DNA of 64,000 nucleotides from Heliocidaris erythrogramma (GCA_025617745.1 CM046853.1:37931065-37995064); one strand, 5' to 3'; shown: positions 49,820 to 61,172, counted from the stretch's first letter. Notes: generated by a model not told the origin, from the letters alone. Numbers and translations are program-made.

Positions 49820-50750
49820 AAAATGTGCGCCTGGTTGGTGCAAAATGGCAATCAAAACTGGTGCCAATTCAGATTAACAAATCTTTAACAAAAATGATCA
49901 CTAAAGTAATTCAGCACTTAAGGTACAACAAATATGATAAATTGCTCCAAAAAGTGAGAAATAATATGCCCTCAGTTTTGGGTTGCCTGGCAAGAATGTT
50001 TGGTTGTAAAACTCACGGCAGCAACAGAGTCAGAATGTTGATTGAAACCTTGGACAGCGTAGATGGACACGTGGTATTCGCCCGCGGAATGCAGCGGTGA
50101 GCCCGAGTCTGTTGTGAGTTCAGATGAGATAGGTTTACGGCTCTATAGGTACTCGATGGAATGAAGTTGTCCAGAAAGTTTCCCAATTCTGCTCCCTTGA
50201 AGAATCTAGTTGCAGAGATGAAGTAGCTTCGTTGTATGCCGTGGAATAAAAGTCTGTTACCAAAAGCTGGCTAAAAGAGCTAAGCCAGGTGTCAGCAGGT
50301 TGCTGAAGAAAGTTCTTCGGGAGTCGAACCCGGTTAAAAAATAAGCTTCAATATCTAGTGTACCTTCTCAGTGACTGATGTAGGAGTGAAAAAGAGAAGC
50401 ACAGACTTTCACTTTATATAAACATGTAGTGGAAAAGTACTGTAAATGCAAATTAAGGACAAAATTTGGCATGTGATGTTCACATGACCAAAACACAAAA
50501 GAGCATAGAAATAGCTACTGTCATGGAAATTATAGTATGTACAGGGAGATCCAGACAGGTGTAATGTTACGTAATACTAATACAATGTAAAACACATGTT
50601 TAGATAATGTACAATGTAACCAGGAAATGCCTGGTTGTCACCAGCTGTATAAAAAATGTCAGCTATTTTGAATTAGCTAAATAAAGAGGAATTGATCTTA
50701 AATGCATAAAATTATTTAACCCCCCAAAAAAAAAATGCATTAACGCTACA
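49420..50750 (-). repeat. 3' LTR
   Basis: 1331 bp. Read on the - strand it begins TGTAGCG and ends CCCCACA. Compared by eye with the other LTR it differs by a 3-bp indel (missing GAA near 49954) and by homopolymer lengths. Confidence 0.93.
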
Positions 50751-50766
50751 ATTAACCCCCTCCTAG
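50751..50766 (-). other. Polypurine tract
   Basis: In the element's sense, AGGAGGGGGTTAAT lies directly upstream of the 3' LTR, the expected position of the plus-strand primer. Confidence 0.75.
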
Positions 50767-50813
50767 TGAGCGAGTAATGAAATGAATTACTTGAGAACGA
50801 CATAATATCTAAA

Positions 50814-53800
50814 TCAAAAAGCACAATAATCTTTGTACTTTTTGGGCCAGTGGACATGTCGTCCTGACCTGGTTATCCGGACCTGTGTCTTATCAGCGCT
50901 GTGTGCTGCTGCACTAGTTTGCGGCTTTGCAGGTAAACTAGTCGTTGCAGCGGACGGTTGTCCAATATCGGCTGCTGGTGGACTACGAGCAGCCAGCGCA
51001 TGGAAGTTTCGCATGGTTTCGTTTCCATCTTCCTTTTCTACGTAGGCGACCTTTAATCGGTCCAAACTGACTTGCTCGCGTTTACCACGTATGTCAAGCG
51101 TAAAAAACTTTTCATTGCGCTTTAAGACTCGGAACGGTCCCTTATACGGTTGCTGCAACGGTTTACGTACCGTGTCGTCGCGAACAAACACGTGCGAAGT
51201 TCGGAACAGATTCTTTGGAACATAAGTAGTCCCTTGATTAGATCGAGTCGGAGTAAGTTTGCATGCGTTCATATGCCGTTTCAAGCGAGAAACATAATCC
51301 CTCGGATCGAGTTCAGTTTGCACTGGAGCAATGAATTGTCCAGGCAAACGCAGCGTTGTGCCAAAAACAAGCTCGGCAGGGGAACATGCTAAGTCCTCCT
51401 TTACCGTGGAGCGGATACCAAGTAGTGTTAGCGGCAAGTGCTCGGTCCAATTCGTTTGGTTTTCGTGCGCTTTGAGAGCAGATTTCAATTGCCGGTGAAA
51501 ACGCTCCACCATCCCGTTGGCCGCAGGATGGTACGATGTGGTGCGGACTCTCGTGGTCCCTAAAAGCTTCGCGAGCTCCTTGAATAAGTGGGACTCGAAT
51601 TGCCTACCACGGTCGGTAGTAATGGTGTCCGGTGCCCCGAACACAGCAATCCACCTGTCCACGAATGCGCGTGCTACCGTCTCTGCAGACTGGTCCGGTA
51701 TCGGAATGGCTTCGGGCCATCGGGTATATCTGTCTATACATGTCAAAAGGTACATGTTACCGTTTGACGGCGGCAGCGGACCAACTAAATCAAGATGTAT
51801 ATGTGCGAATCGCGCGTCAGGTGCGCTGAATGTGCCTATAGGCGCTTTCACATGTCGATGTATTTTCGACTTTTGACACGACACACAGTGTTGGGCCCAT
51901 TTCCGGACGTCCTTTTTGATGCTGGGCCATACGAATCGTGAAGTGACGGCTTTCACGGATGCGCGTACGCCAGGGTGTGATAACCCATGTATGGCATTGA
52001 ACACTGCGCGACGGTGTTCAACGGGAACGAACGGTCGAGTCATATTGTGTGATACATCGCACATAATCTCCCCTCCTACAGAGATGAGAGGTACTTTTTC
52101 AAGTACTAAACCGGATGGCTTGGTTGAGTTTAGCAACGTTTGCAACTCTGGGTCGGTTTCCTGGGCCTGCGCCATGGCTTTGAAATCGATTTGCGTGTCA
52201 GAGTGCAATGCGTTCACTTCGGGCCGCGATAAAACATCAGCCACTACATTGTCAGTCCCTTTGACATGGCGCAAATCAGTTGTGAACTGCGATATGTAGT
52301 CGAGATGTCTGATCTCGCGCGGGCTATGACGGTCGGGATGAGCGCGGAACGAGTGAATCAGCGGCTTATGGTCTGTAAAGACGCAAAACGTGCGCCCATC
52401 AAGCATGTAGCGGAAATGCTTAATGGTCAAATATACGGCCAAAAGTTCGCGCCCGAAAGTACTGTATCGAGTTTCTGCGGGCAGTAACTTTCGTGAAAAG
52501 AACGCGATCGGCTGCCAAGCGGTACCTTTGAGTTGTTGTACAACTCCGCCTATAGCGCGGTCCGATGCATCTACCATGAGACTGAGAGGCGCGTTCGTGT
52601 CGGGATATGCAAGCATCGTAACAAGTGCTAGCTGCTCCTTGATCGCGTTGAATGCTGTATCGCATTCAGGTGTCCAATTAAGAGGTTTCCTTGAACGCTT
52701 ACCGTGCCCACCAAGGAGGTCGGTGAGTGGCAACAGCGTCTTGGCGCAGTCGGGAATAAATCGACGGTAAAAATTAACCAGGCCCAAGAAGCCTCGCAGA
52801 CGCTTAACGGAAGTGGGTATCTCGCAGTTCTGTATTGCCGCTACTTTCTCGGGCAAAGGGCGGATTCCTTCTTGGTCAATGTGATGGCCAAGAAAATCGA
52901 GTTCGGTCAACCCGAATGAACACTTTCTAGGGTTCACTACGACGCCGTATGCTTGCAGGCGCGTGAACAGCAAGCGCAAATGCTGCTCGTGCTGCTGCAT
53001 GTCTTCACTCGCAACAAGCAAGTCATCTATATACGCATAGACGAATGGTAATCCACGCAAGACTTGGTCTATGAACCTTTGAAACGTCTGAGCGGCATTA
53101 CGCAATCCGAAAGGCATTCGCGTGAATTCGTACAAACCGAACGGAGTTGTTATGGCAGTCTTGTGCATATCATCGGACTCGACGGGGATCTGATGATATG
53201 CACGAACAAGGTCTATTTTTGAGAAGACCTTCTTGTCGTGGAGTTCGGACGCAAAATCATGTAAATGCGGAACAGGGTATCGATCGGGAATGGTGATCCG
53301 ATTCAAAGCACGGTAATCGCCGCACGGGCGCCAGTCCCCCGGTGACTTCTTAGGCACCATGTGCAACGGCGAAGACCAATTACTTTTAGAAGGTCTAACA
53401 ATACCTAGCTCCAACATGTGATTGAATTCGTCGCGTGCAATTTGCAGTTTGTCCCCAACAAGCCTGCGCGGGCGTGCTGCGACAGGGGGTCCGTTTGTGT
53501 CAATGTGATGCGTCACATTGTGCTTAACATCTTCGGAGTGATATACCGGGCGGGTAATATCAACGAAGTCGTGCATGAGCATGTGTTCGAATTGATTGTC
53601 AGTCTCGCGATCTCCGTAGACTGGACTGATAGCCGGTTCTCTGGACGGTTTACCAGCCACTGACAGGTTGGTTAGCGGGTCAATTAGTCGGCGTTTGTGC
53701 ACATCAACTAAGAACTGAAAATGGTGCAAAAAATCGGCGCCTATGATCGGGGAGGGCACGTTCGCTATGGTAAATACCCAGCGGCAAGTGCGGCGTAGGC

Positions 53801-54044
53801 CTAAATCAAGGGTCAGTGACCGGTGACCATATGTGGCAATGGGCGTTCCATTCGCGGCTCGCAGAGTAAGCGTTGATACTTTTTTCGTCTCCTGCTTGGA
53901 GGGCGGAAAAACGCTTACTGCAGCGCCTGTGTCAATTAAGAATTTCCTCCGTGAATTTACATCCGTAATGTAGAATAGGCGACCATCGCATGCACCAGTT
54001 CGGGTCGTCGCGCCTACCGACTGGCTTTGGCGTTTTCCGAAAAT
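50814..54044 (-). CDS. pol: Pro-Pol polyprotein of the LTR retrotransposon (-1 frame relative to gag)
   Basis: The frame is open for 1076 codons, from just after a stop at 54045-54047 to the stop at 50814. Order: aspartic protease ([15 protein letters not shown] at about 38-40), reverse transcriptase (YIDD at about 338-341), RNase H ([20 protein letters not shown]), integrase with an HHCC zinc region ([15 protein letters not shown]), the DD35E core (D752, D811, E847 by my count) and a GPY/F-type module ([11 protein letters not shown]). There is no chromodomain. Gag ends at 54014 and the pol frame is -1 to it, so expression probably uses a -1 frameshift in the overlap 54014-54044. All catalytic motifs are intact. 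Confidence 0.93.
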   Translation of the reverse strand: MFGKRQSQSVGATTRTGACDGRLFYITDVNSRRKFLIDTGAAVSVFPPSKQETKKVSTLTLRAANGTPIATYGHRSLTLDLGLRRTCRWVFTIANVPSPIIGADFLHHFQFLVDVHKRRLIDPLTNLSVAGKPSREPAISPVYGDRETDNQFEHMLMHDFVDITRPVYHSEDVKHNVTHHIDTNGPPVAARPRRLVGDKLQIARDEFNHMLELGIVRPSKSNWSSPLHMVPKKSPGDWRPCGDYRALNRITIPDRYPVPHLHDFASELHDKKVFSKIDLVRAYHQIPVESDDMHKTAITTPFGLYEFTRMPFGLRNAAQTFQRFIDQVLRGLPFVYAYIDDLLVASEDMQQHEQHLRLLFTRLQAYGVVVNPRKCSFGLTELDFLGHHIDQEGIRPLPEKVAAIQNCEIPTSVKRLRGFLGLVNFYRRFIPDCAKTLLPLTDLLGGHGKRSRKPLNWTPECDTAFNAIKEQLALVTMLAYPDTNAPLSLMVDASDRAIGGVVQQLKGTAWQPIAFFSRKLLPAETRYSTFGRELLAVYLTIKHFRYMLDGRTFCVFTDHKPLIHSFRAHPDRHSPREIRHLDYISQFTTDLRHVKGTDNVVADVLSRPEVNALHSDTQIDFKAMAQAQETDPELQTLLNSTKPSGLVLEKVPLISVGGEIMCDVSHNMTRPFVPVEHRRAVFNAIHGLSHPGVRASVKAVTSRFVWPSIKKDVRKWAQHCVSCQKSKIHRHVKAPIGTFSAPDARFAHIHLDLVGPLPPSNGNMYLLTCIDRYTRWPEAIPIPDQSAETVARAFVDRWIAVFGAPDTITTDRGRQFESHLFKELAKLLGTTRVRTTSYHPAANGMVERFHRQLKSALKAHENQTNWTEHLPLTLLGIRSTVKEDLACSPAELVFGTTLRLPGQFIAPVQTELDPRDYVSRLKRHMNACKLTPTRSNQGTTYVPKNLFRTSHVFVRDDTVRKPLQQPYKGPFRVLKRNEKFFTLDIRGKREQVSLDRLKVAYVEKEDGNETMRNFHALAARSPPAADIGQPSAATTSLPAKPQTSAAAHSADKTQVRITRSGRHVHWPKKYKDYCAF

Positions 54045-54892
54045 TCACGTGATCGGGCGCAGGGAGATCGGCAACGGTTTGCCTTGTCCCCGAAGCGTTC
54101 GTGGTAGAAACACAAGTTTGATGCTAGTGCATCTGCTTGTGATTCAGCGGTCACCTTAGATCGTGACGGTGACTTGCTACGAATGTTGCGCTGTGGACGA
54201 AAAACTTGTCGCTGCAAGTCCGTCACCATCTTAAACAACTGGTGTACGTCTTTGCGCAACTCCTCTATGGGGTCAGGACCGGCGGCTGCGGTCACTGGTG
54301 CGACGGTGGGATGCACCACCTGTGCGGCGAGTGAGGTGGTAGGTACCTCTGCGGAAACTGTCCCTACGGTTGGGACGTGGACCTCAATAATCTTATCGGC
54401 TAACTCTGCCAATTCGCTTAATGACAATGTGTCGCTAGTCGAAGCGAGAATTAAGCGCACGTTAGAGGGCATGCGCTGAAGAAACAATTGTTTCAAAATT
54501 CCCTTCTCAATTTTCTTAGCTCCAACAAGCTGCTCCATGCGGCGCAGGAGTTGCGACGGTTTTCTGTCGCCTAACTCTTCCTCAGTGAGGAGCATTTGTA
54601 CACGGCGCTGCTCGGAAGCCGTGGTGCGGGAAATAAGCTGCTCCTTTAGAATAGAGTAAGGCGTAATCGCGGGTGGATTTATGAGGAGGTCCCGTACCTC
54701 TTGCGCAACTTCCGGCTGCAAAGCAGAAATAACATAGTGGTATTTTGTTGTCTCCACTGTTATTTGGCGCGTAGCAAATTGAGATTCAATTTGGGCGAAC
54801 CAAAGTTGCGGATCGGAACTCCAGAATTGCGGAAGCTTTATGCTAACGGCCCCAACTATTGAAGTTGAACTGTCTGACTCGCTGTCAGGCAT
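54014..54892 (-). CDS. gag: Gag protein of the LTR retrotransposon, 292 aa
   Basis: Capsid-like polyprotein that packages element RNA. It starts at the ATG at 54892, about 90 bp inside the primer site, and is intact to TAG. A zinc knuckle near the C terminus (C261, H264, C274, C278) has the CHCC spacing typical of the CsRn1 clade, unlike the usual CCHC. Confidence 0.92.
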   Translation of the reverse strand: MPDSESDSSTSIVGAVSIKLPQFWSSDPQLWFAQIESQFATRQITVETTKYHYVISALQPEVAQEVRDLLINPPAITPYSILKEQLISRTTASEQRRVQMLLTEEELGDRKPSQLLRRMEQLVGAKKIEKGILKQLFLQRMPSNVRLILASTSDTLSLSELAELADKIIEVHVPTVGTVSAEVPTTSLAAQVVHPTVAPVTAAAGPDPIEELRKDVHQLFKMVTDLQRQVFRPQRNIRSKSPSRSKVTAESQADALASNLCFYHERFGDKANRCRSPCARSREFSENAKASR

Positions 54893-54981
54893 GGCTTGCG
54901 ACCACGTAGCACGTGCGTTGACAAAACCAGGTCCGATAAACCAATGAAATTCAAAGACAAATATACTTCAACCCTTGTGAG

Positions 54982-54999
54982 ATCACGTCGGGGTCACCA
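54982..54999 (-). other. Primer binding site for tRNA-Trp
   Basis: In the element's sense, TGGTGACCCCGACGTGAT lies 4 bp after the LTR end. It complements the 3' end (with CCA) of animal tRNA-Trp as I remember it. Confidence 0.85.
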
Positions 55000-55003
55000 C
55001 TTT

Positions 55004-55370
55004 TGTGGGGATGGTATGGTGTATTTAACAAAAAATTCAAACTAAAAAATGTGTACGTGTTCAACAACCTCCTCACTAAATTTAAACTTATTTGATCTCA
55101 CAAGAAATGAATGAAAATTAACACAATCAAATTAATTGCTGGTGGTTTAATGTTTGTATATATTCACCAAAACAATTTCAAATCAATATACAAAGTAAAT
55201 GCTTAAGTACAAGTGGCTCTGTTTCTATAGCGGAAGGCCGCCGCTGTAATAAGCATAAAAAAGAATGTAGAGTAGTGTGAGCACAAGCTAATTTGTCGAA
55301 ACTTATGGCTCACAAAATATGAGTAAACGAAATACAAAAAAAGGAATCGTTAAATGCTTAAATGATGCGA

Positions 55371-55402
<32 letters not shown>

Positions 55403-56336
55403 AAAATGTGCGCCTGGTTGGTGCAAAATGGCAATCAAAACTGGTGCCAATTCAGATTAACAAATCTTTAACAAAAATGATCACTAAAGTAATTCAGCAC
55501 TTAAGGTACAACAAATATGATAAATTGCTCCAAAAAGAAGTGAGAAATAATATGCCCTCAGTTTTGGGTTGCCTGGCAAGAATGTTTGGTTGTAAAACTC
55601 ACGGCAGCAACAGAGTCAGAATGTTGATTGAAACCTTGGACAGCGTAGATGGACACGTGGTATTCGCCCGCGGAATGCAGCGGTGAGCCCGAGTCTGTTG
55701 TGAGTTCAGATGAGATAGGTTTACGGCTCTATAGGTACTCGATGGAATGAAGTTGTCCAGAAAGTTTCCCAATTCTGCTCCCTTGAAGAATCTAGTTGCA
55801 GAGATGAAGTAGCTTCGTTGTATGCCGTGGAATAAAAGTCTGTTACCAAAAGCTGGCTAAAAGAGCTAAGCCAGGTGTCAGCAGGTTGCTGAAGAAAGTT
55901 CTTCGGGAGTCGAACCCGGTTAAAAAATAAGCTTCAATATCTAGTGTACCTTCTCAGTGACTGATGTAGGAGTGAAAAAGAGAAGCACAGACTTTCACTT
56001 TATATAAACATGTAGTGGAAAAGTACTGTAAATGCAAATTAAGGACAAAATTTGGCATGTGATGTTCACATGACCAAAACACAAAAGAGCATAGAAATAG
56101 CTACTGTCATGGAAATTATAGTATGTACAGGGAGATCCAGACAGGTGTAATGTTACGTAATACTAATACAATGTAAAACACATGTTTAGATAATGTACAA
56201 TGTAACCAGGAAATGCCTGGTTGTCACCAGCTGTATAAAAAATGTCAGCTATTTTGAATTAGCTAAATAAAGAGGAATTGATCTTAAATGCATAAAATTA
56301 TTTAACCCCCAAAAAAAAAAATGCATTAACGCTACA
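55004..56336 (-). repeat. 5' LTR
   Basis: 1333 bp with TG...CA ends in the sense orientation. It carries GAAGTGAG where the other LTR has GTGAG. It should supply the promoter for the element. Confidence 0.93.
55996..56010 (-). promoter_or_regulatory. Candidate TATA box of the 5' LTR
   Basis: On the - strand the sequence reads GTTTATATAAAGTG, a good TATA match well inside the LTR. It is repeated in the 3' LTR at about 50411-50425. The start site would be about 25-30 bp further left; that is an inference. Confidence 0.5.
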
Positions 56337-56925
56337 CATTAATTGCCATATTTGTGATTTTCTTGCAATGTGATCTTTAAATTAATTTATTGCTCATCCC
56401 GCACATACACCTTGTTCCCCCAGTGGAACATCATTGGTGTAACTGGGATCGTAGACTAGACTCGGCCGAAATAAATCACTGGCTGAAATGTTGATGGCCG
56501 AAGTTACATAAACTCCACTGGTGACAGGCGTACTACGTTACTACGTTTTACGTAGAGAAATTCATACCGATAATAAATGAGGTTTTCTGTAAAATATTTT
56601 TTTTCAGTAAGAAAAGAATAATTATAATGCACTGAATGATTTATAAATTCAACTTATATTCAATGATTTATTACAATATTTGATATTAGACACGTTCTGA
56701 TGCCTACTCACCTACGCGGAAAAAAATATAGTTTGCAAATAAACCGGTTTCTTTTTTACAATAATGCACTATTTTGATTATAAATGCTTTTAAAATTTCA
56801 ATTCGTATTAAAAGCTGCAGGATTTTTGAAGAATAAATCTAGATAGGACCCTGACATTAAACTTATGTTATTTTTAGTGCATTAATTCTGTTGAGACATT
56901 TTGTTATGCGGTCGAAGGGACTTGT
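56337..56925. other. AT-rich DNA between retrotransposon and GABPB 5' region
   Basis: No gene or repeat was recognised. Confidence 0.4.
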
Positions 56926-57194
56926 ACCGGAAACACAAAAGATATCCTCCGTCTGTCGATTTTGCAATGATTTTCCTTCTTTTTTGAAGCTAAATGTAAA
57001 GTTCAAATCATCGTTCAAATGTCATTTTAAGTAAATGAATACGAGAACAAAGACGACAAGGTGGAAAGCAACCAAAGAATTCAGGTGAGTAGCACATAGT
57101 CTCGCGAACAGATTTGCTTCCGGTGCACTGACGGGAATGAACAGATAATGCTTCCTGTGTTTTCCTAATTTCCCTGCTCCCCTGTCACTTCCGT
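56926..57194 (+). promoter_or_regulatory. Candidate GABPB promoter and first exon with ETS-type sites
   Basis: Four ETS-core matches lie within 270 bp: ACCGGAAAC (56926), GCTTCCGGTG (57116), CTTCCTGTG (57151) and CACTTCCGT (57186). A good donor, TTCAG|gtgagt, is at about 57083-57085 and could close a non-coding exon spliced to the acceptor at 61134. GC and CpG content rise here relative to the flanks. The link to GABPB is an inference. Confidence 0.45.
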
Positions 57195-57523
57195 AAACAT
57201 TACCGCGGCCTTATCAAAATTTAGTTTTAGCAGGACGGTGTTTGGCCATCCGTCATGTTACTAATTAAGACACTATTTGTTAACATTAACTTTAATAATG
57301 AAGTACACTAATACTGTCACATGATTATATATAGATATCTGCATCTAATTTCTAATTCCAGCTGTAATTGTAAAATGTCAAGAAATACAACAAAAATTAA
57401 CTTGCCTTGGAATTGAAAATGAAATTCGTTTTGAATCTTTGTTGACCTTTATTTTTACGTTAGATCTATGTTTATTATTGTCAAATTTAGACTTGACTGA
57501 GCTGTGTCTGAGAATCAAGGCAT

Positions 57524-57700
57524 TATCGTGGTTGAGGAAACCACCATTCACTCTGCACAGAACTTCTGTCTGTGCAGAGTGAAGACAGAAGCGCTTCATT
57601 GCGTTACATTGGTTTCCTCATTCCCCTTCCATAGACATGATAGACTGCACTTTAATTATTTTTGCGTGCTAACGAACAAGTGGTTTCCTCAACCACGATA
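57524..57700. mobile_element. 177-bp TIR element with an internal palindrome
   Basis: TATCGTGGTTGAGGAAACCA at the left is inverted at TGGTTTCCTCAACCACGATA on the right. Inside, TCTGCACAGA and TCTGTGCAGA form a second small palindrome. Confidence 0.8.
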
Positions 57701-57788
57701 TAGCCAGAATCAATAACTGAATAAGAGAGTCCCCCTTCCGAACTCCAAGACCACATCCTGAATTAACATGATCAAAGGGGGGTGGGGG

Positions 57789-58463
57789 TAGACCGAAATT
57801 TTCTGTCTCCAGTACGTTAGCCTCTTATCTGGGTAGGGTCGGCTACTACTTGGAGACAGAAGCCGTCATATCACTTTGCTGTGCAAAATTTGTCTATGCC
57901 TTTTATATGGCGTTGTGCCTGCTGGAACAGTAGGAAAAAATCATTTTTCCTCTGTATTTTTTTTTAAATAATCATAAGGCCTAGGCTCTAATTCATATAC
58001 TTAATCTGTTCAACATACCAATTTGACCAAATGATCCATTTAATGCTCCTTTTTCATGTAATTCAGGGTCCAAGGTCTTCTCCGTTCGAAAATCCTGCAG
58101 CCGTATTCAAACCGTTACCCGAGCTTCTAGTCTCGTACAAGGCAAAATGATTATGAAGGAAAAATTACGATAAATTCATTACGAACTCGTGCACATTGAT
58201 TTCAAAACGGTTATTTCTTTAACACTAAACAAACATATTTAATGTTAAAGAAATAACCGTTTTGAAATCAATGTGCACGAGTTCGTAATGAATTAATCAT
58301 ATTTTTTCCTTCATAATCATTTTGCCTTGTACGAGACTAGAACGGCACAACGCCATAGACAAATTTTGCACAGCAAAGTGATACGGCGGCTTCTGTCTCC
58401 AAGTAGTAGCCGACCCTACCCAAATAAGAGGCTAACGTACTGGAGACAGAAAATTTCGGTCTA
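57789..58463. mobile_element. Foldback element with about 120-130-bp outer arms
   Basis: The left arm (57789-57918) begins TAGACCGAAATTTTCTGTCT and runs through GGGTAGGGTCGGCTACTACT to GCAAAATTTGTCTATGCC. The right arm (58344-58463) is its near-exact inverse. The left arm has about 9 extra bases before GGCGTTGTG. A separate hairpin (58126-58341) lies between the arms. Confidence 0.85.
58126..58341. repeat. Near-perfect 216-bp hairpin (99-bp arms, 18-bp loop)
   Basis: The left arm 58126-58224 starts TCTAGTCTCGTACAAGG and ends TTATTTCTTTAACA. The right arm 58243-58341 is its inverse with only about four mismatches, clustered where AATTACGATAAAT faces its partner. It is non-coding on both strands. 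Confidence 0.92.
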
Positions 58464-59152
58464 GGGTGGGGGGAGATGGCAGTATTACTTTAGTAGAGCG
58501 ATTAGTAGAGCCAGATTATTCTATGCCACATAGATCTAGAGCCTAGAGCACACCACAAATTCAATTTTTACAATTTTAGTAGAGGCTGGAAGGTAATCCC
58601 TTTAGCAAACTCCGAGGGTGGTTTGCATGGCTCACAGTATGCAGGAAATGGTGATATTTTAGATCATTCTAGATTTTTTTTGTTGATATCCTTCTCATCA
58701 CACACTATATACATCCCATGTACATGCAGTTCCGTGTGCCAGTACCAGATTGATAAGCCACAGAGATCGTACAGCTAATTCTTGTGAAATGGATCTAATG
58801 TCCGATCTAAATGTAGTCTAGATATCACTTATTCATCTAACGTTCAATGTTAGATTTAATTGATGCCATAATAAAATCTAATGTCAAACGAGTAACTAAT
58901 AGTGAACTTTCTTTTTAGAGCTGACTCTCCATGGTCTTGACTCTTTGCATGGAAGTCTGTGCGTGTGTTCACACTGGCTTTTTCATGAGATGGCAGCTAA
59001 ATCTATTTCTTCAAGATCATTTAATTTGTGAGACTGCAGAAGCTGATAAATGAATACAAAGCCAAAAGACATACATGTAGATTGCAAGTAGATTTGCAGA
59101 TGCAAGTGGGTTTGTAGGCAAATTTTTTAGTTTCATCAAAGACATTAAACTG
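58464..59152. other. Intergenic or intronic DNA, nothing recognised
   Basis: No exon or repeat was supported. If the first GABPB exon is near 57085, this is intron. Confidence 0.4.
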
Positions 59153-59718
59153 TTCAAGGGCAATCCAACCTTGGTAATAAGATGATTTGTGTGAAAGCAG
59201 AATAATTCGAAAAACAGGATGGTGAAAGTTTGAAAGAAATCAGACAAGGAATAAGAAAGTTATGGATGATGAAATATGAGATCACTAGATGCAAATCTCA
59301 ATTTGGCAATTTGGTGAGTCGATTGTGACATACTTGCGGACAACTCTCCCGTTTGTCCGTGCACTAAATGTTATTAATTTGCGGTTTTCTCCGATGTGCC
59401 TTTACCATCGGGGCAGTACTCAAAATATATTGGAGATAAATACAGGTCCTCATGAAAGAAAAAATCCTACTTGTAATACATTTTGAAAAAAATGAAATTT
59501 TTGTCATTTTGTTTGTTGGAGCAAATGAGGGAGTTGTCCACAACTACATTACCTATTCAGCCAATTTGAAATTCCCACATGTATAGTGATTACAACTTTC
59601 AAATATTCATAAATTTCTTATTGCTTGTCCAATTTCATTCAAAGTTTCACTAATCTGCTTCTCTGATTTTCCTCTTTCTTATAGAGCAACTTACCATTAA
59701 AATTGGATTTTCCTTTAA
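59153..59718. mobile_element. Palindromic element, family B copy 2
   Basis: It starts TTCAAGGGCAATCCAACCTT and ends AAATTGGATTTTCCTTTAA. It aligns along its length with 37444-38032 in the same orientation, with small deletions. Confidence 0.85.
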
Positions 59719-59865
59719 TAAAAGTAATAAGTTTCATTAAATTTACATACATGTACTTGGGTCTCGCATGTGAATAAAGTACTCAGACTACATCTCAGTG
59801 ATTAGACTTCAAAGAAATTTATACTGCACTGTCATACCACAAAAGAACAATTCGTACCAAATTAT

Positions 59866-60691
59866 TCAAGGGGAATGAAAGGCAACAAACATGAGCCTAT
59901 AAGCATGTAGATAATTGTCAGTCTATTACAAATATCTTGAAATTACTCCAATTTGATTGTTTAAGAAGGCAAACAATGTCTCAAAAAGTTGCAGTTTCCT
60001 TGCTAGACATTACACCATGGGGGCTGCCATTTTCTTTGCAAAGTAATGCCAGAGCAGTTCTATATGAGATACCCACTGACCTGTATACTACATTGTAGAT
60101 ACGATCACAGTCATGATCACCTGTGGAATGTATGGCACTGGATTTTCTCACAATAAAACTTTTTTGTTGGCAAGTAAATTCAAATGAAGATACTTTTATT
60201 CTGTCATGTAACCTAATTGTGTCAAAATATTTGGTTCAGCTGTTTCATAGGTGGGGCAGTTTCTTTTATTAAGCAGGATTTGGCATGCACATGTTGTTGC
60301 TTGGTCAGACAATTTAGGTTTGTCAAATTCTTCAAAGAAGTGACACAGACCTACATACAACTACTCCTAGATATCACCTGTGTGAGACGCACGGGGTACC
60401 AAGATGGCTGCCATTTTGCATTGGTGGCTTTAGTTGTACAATTGCTATTCATTATGCAACATCATATCCATTGTGTTCAGGTAAATGGACATGTACATGT
60501 ACTCTATGACATCACAGTTTTTCAAAATGGCAGCCCCCATAAGATAATATCTAGCAGGGAATCTGCAAACTTTAGAGAGATTGTTGTCCTTACTGAGTAA
60601 TGAAATGAGGGATATTTTCAAGATATTTTGAAGAGGAAGACAAATTTCCACATGATTATCAGCTAATATTTGTTGAGTTTCATTCCCTTTA
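59866..60691. mobile_element. Foldback element of about 826 bp with about 200-bp arms
   Basis: The left arm features, AGGGGAATGAAAGGCAACAA, CAAATATCTTGAAATTACTC and CATGGGGGCTGCCATTTT, recur in inverted order on the right (AAAATGGCAGCCCCCAT near 60525, then ATATTTTGAAG, then TTTCATTCCCTTT near 60680). The open frame at 60217-60600 crosses the right arm and is not a recognised gene. Confidence 0.7.
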
Positions 60692-61134
60692 ATTTCATTT
60701 GAATTAAAAAATGTGTGATTACTTCCAACAAATATAAAGACAGACTTTGGTGAGATCATGATTGATCCTTAAAATCACATTGTCCCTTAAATCACATTGT
60801 CCCATGACCCATGTGTCCATATTCTAAGTACCAGTACATGTATATTTCAGCATATTCAGTCTCAAACAAGTTCTATAACTTTCTTGTTCAGAGCAACCCC
60901 TTAATATAGGAACTCTTATTTCATATATTCAGAATGAGTTTCAGTCAGTTTCTTGTGAAATACAATATTGCTACCAGATCATTTATTAGAGAAGTCTCAA
61001 TGCAAAGGGGATGGGACAATAAAAGAACAAGTTTATGTAACTGTGATGCCTATATGACTACATGTACATTTTTGATCTTTTATTTAATTGTTTAATTGCT
61101 CTTTTTTCTCTTTCTTCTATCAAATTTTCCGCAG
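60692..61134. other. Sequence upstream of the GABPB coding exon
   Basis: AT-rich, ending in a good acceptor (CAAATTTTCCGCAG at 61121-61134), so it is most likely the 3' part of an intron. Confidence 0.5.
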
Positions 61135-61172
61135 TGCCATAATAAGAGCTAGATTAGTACTTCAATGTTACA

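Larger units (their letters stand above)
49420..56336 (-). mobile_element. Full-length CsRn1-clade Ty3/gypsy LTR retrotransposon
   Basis: Transcribed on the - strand: 5' LTR at 55004-56336, tRNA-Trp primer site, gag, pro-pol, purine tract and 3' LTR at 49420-50750. The gag C-x2-H-x9-C-x3-C knuckle, the tRNA-Trp primer and the RT sequence ([20 protein letters not shown]) together fit the CsRn1 clade. Both reading frames are intact and the LTRs are nearly identical, so the insertion is young and may be competent. I could not find a matching target-site duplication at the two outer edges. Confidence 0.93.

Noticed and set aside
51517..52770. + strand open frames of 73-127 codons opposite pol
   Set aside because: They are antisense shadows of the intact pol frame.
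60217..60600. 127-codon open frame
   Set aside because: It runs into the right arm of a foldback element and resembles no known protein.
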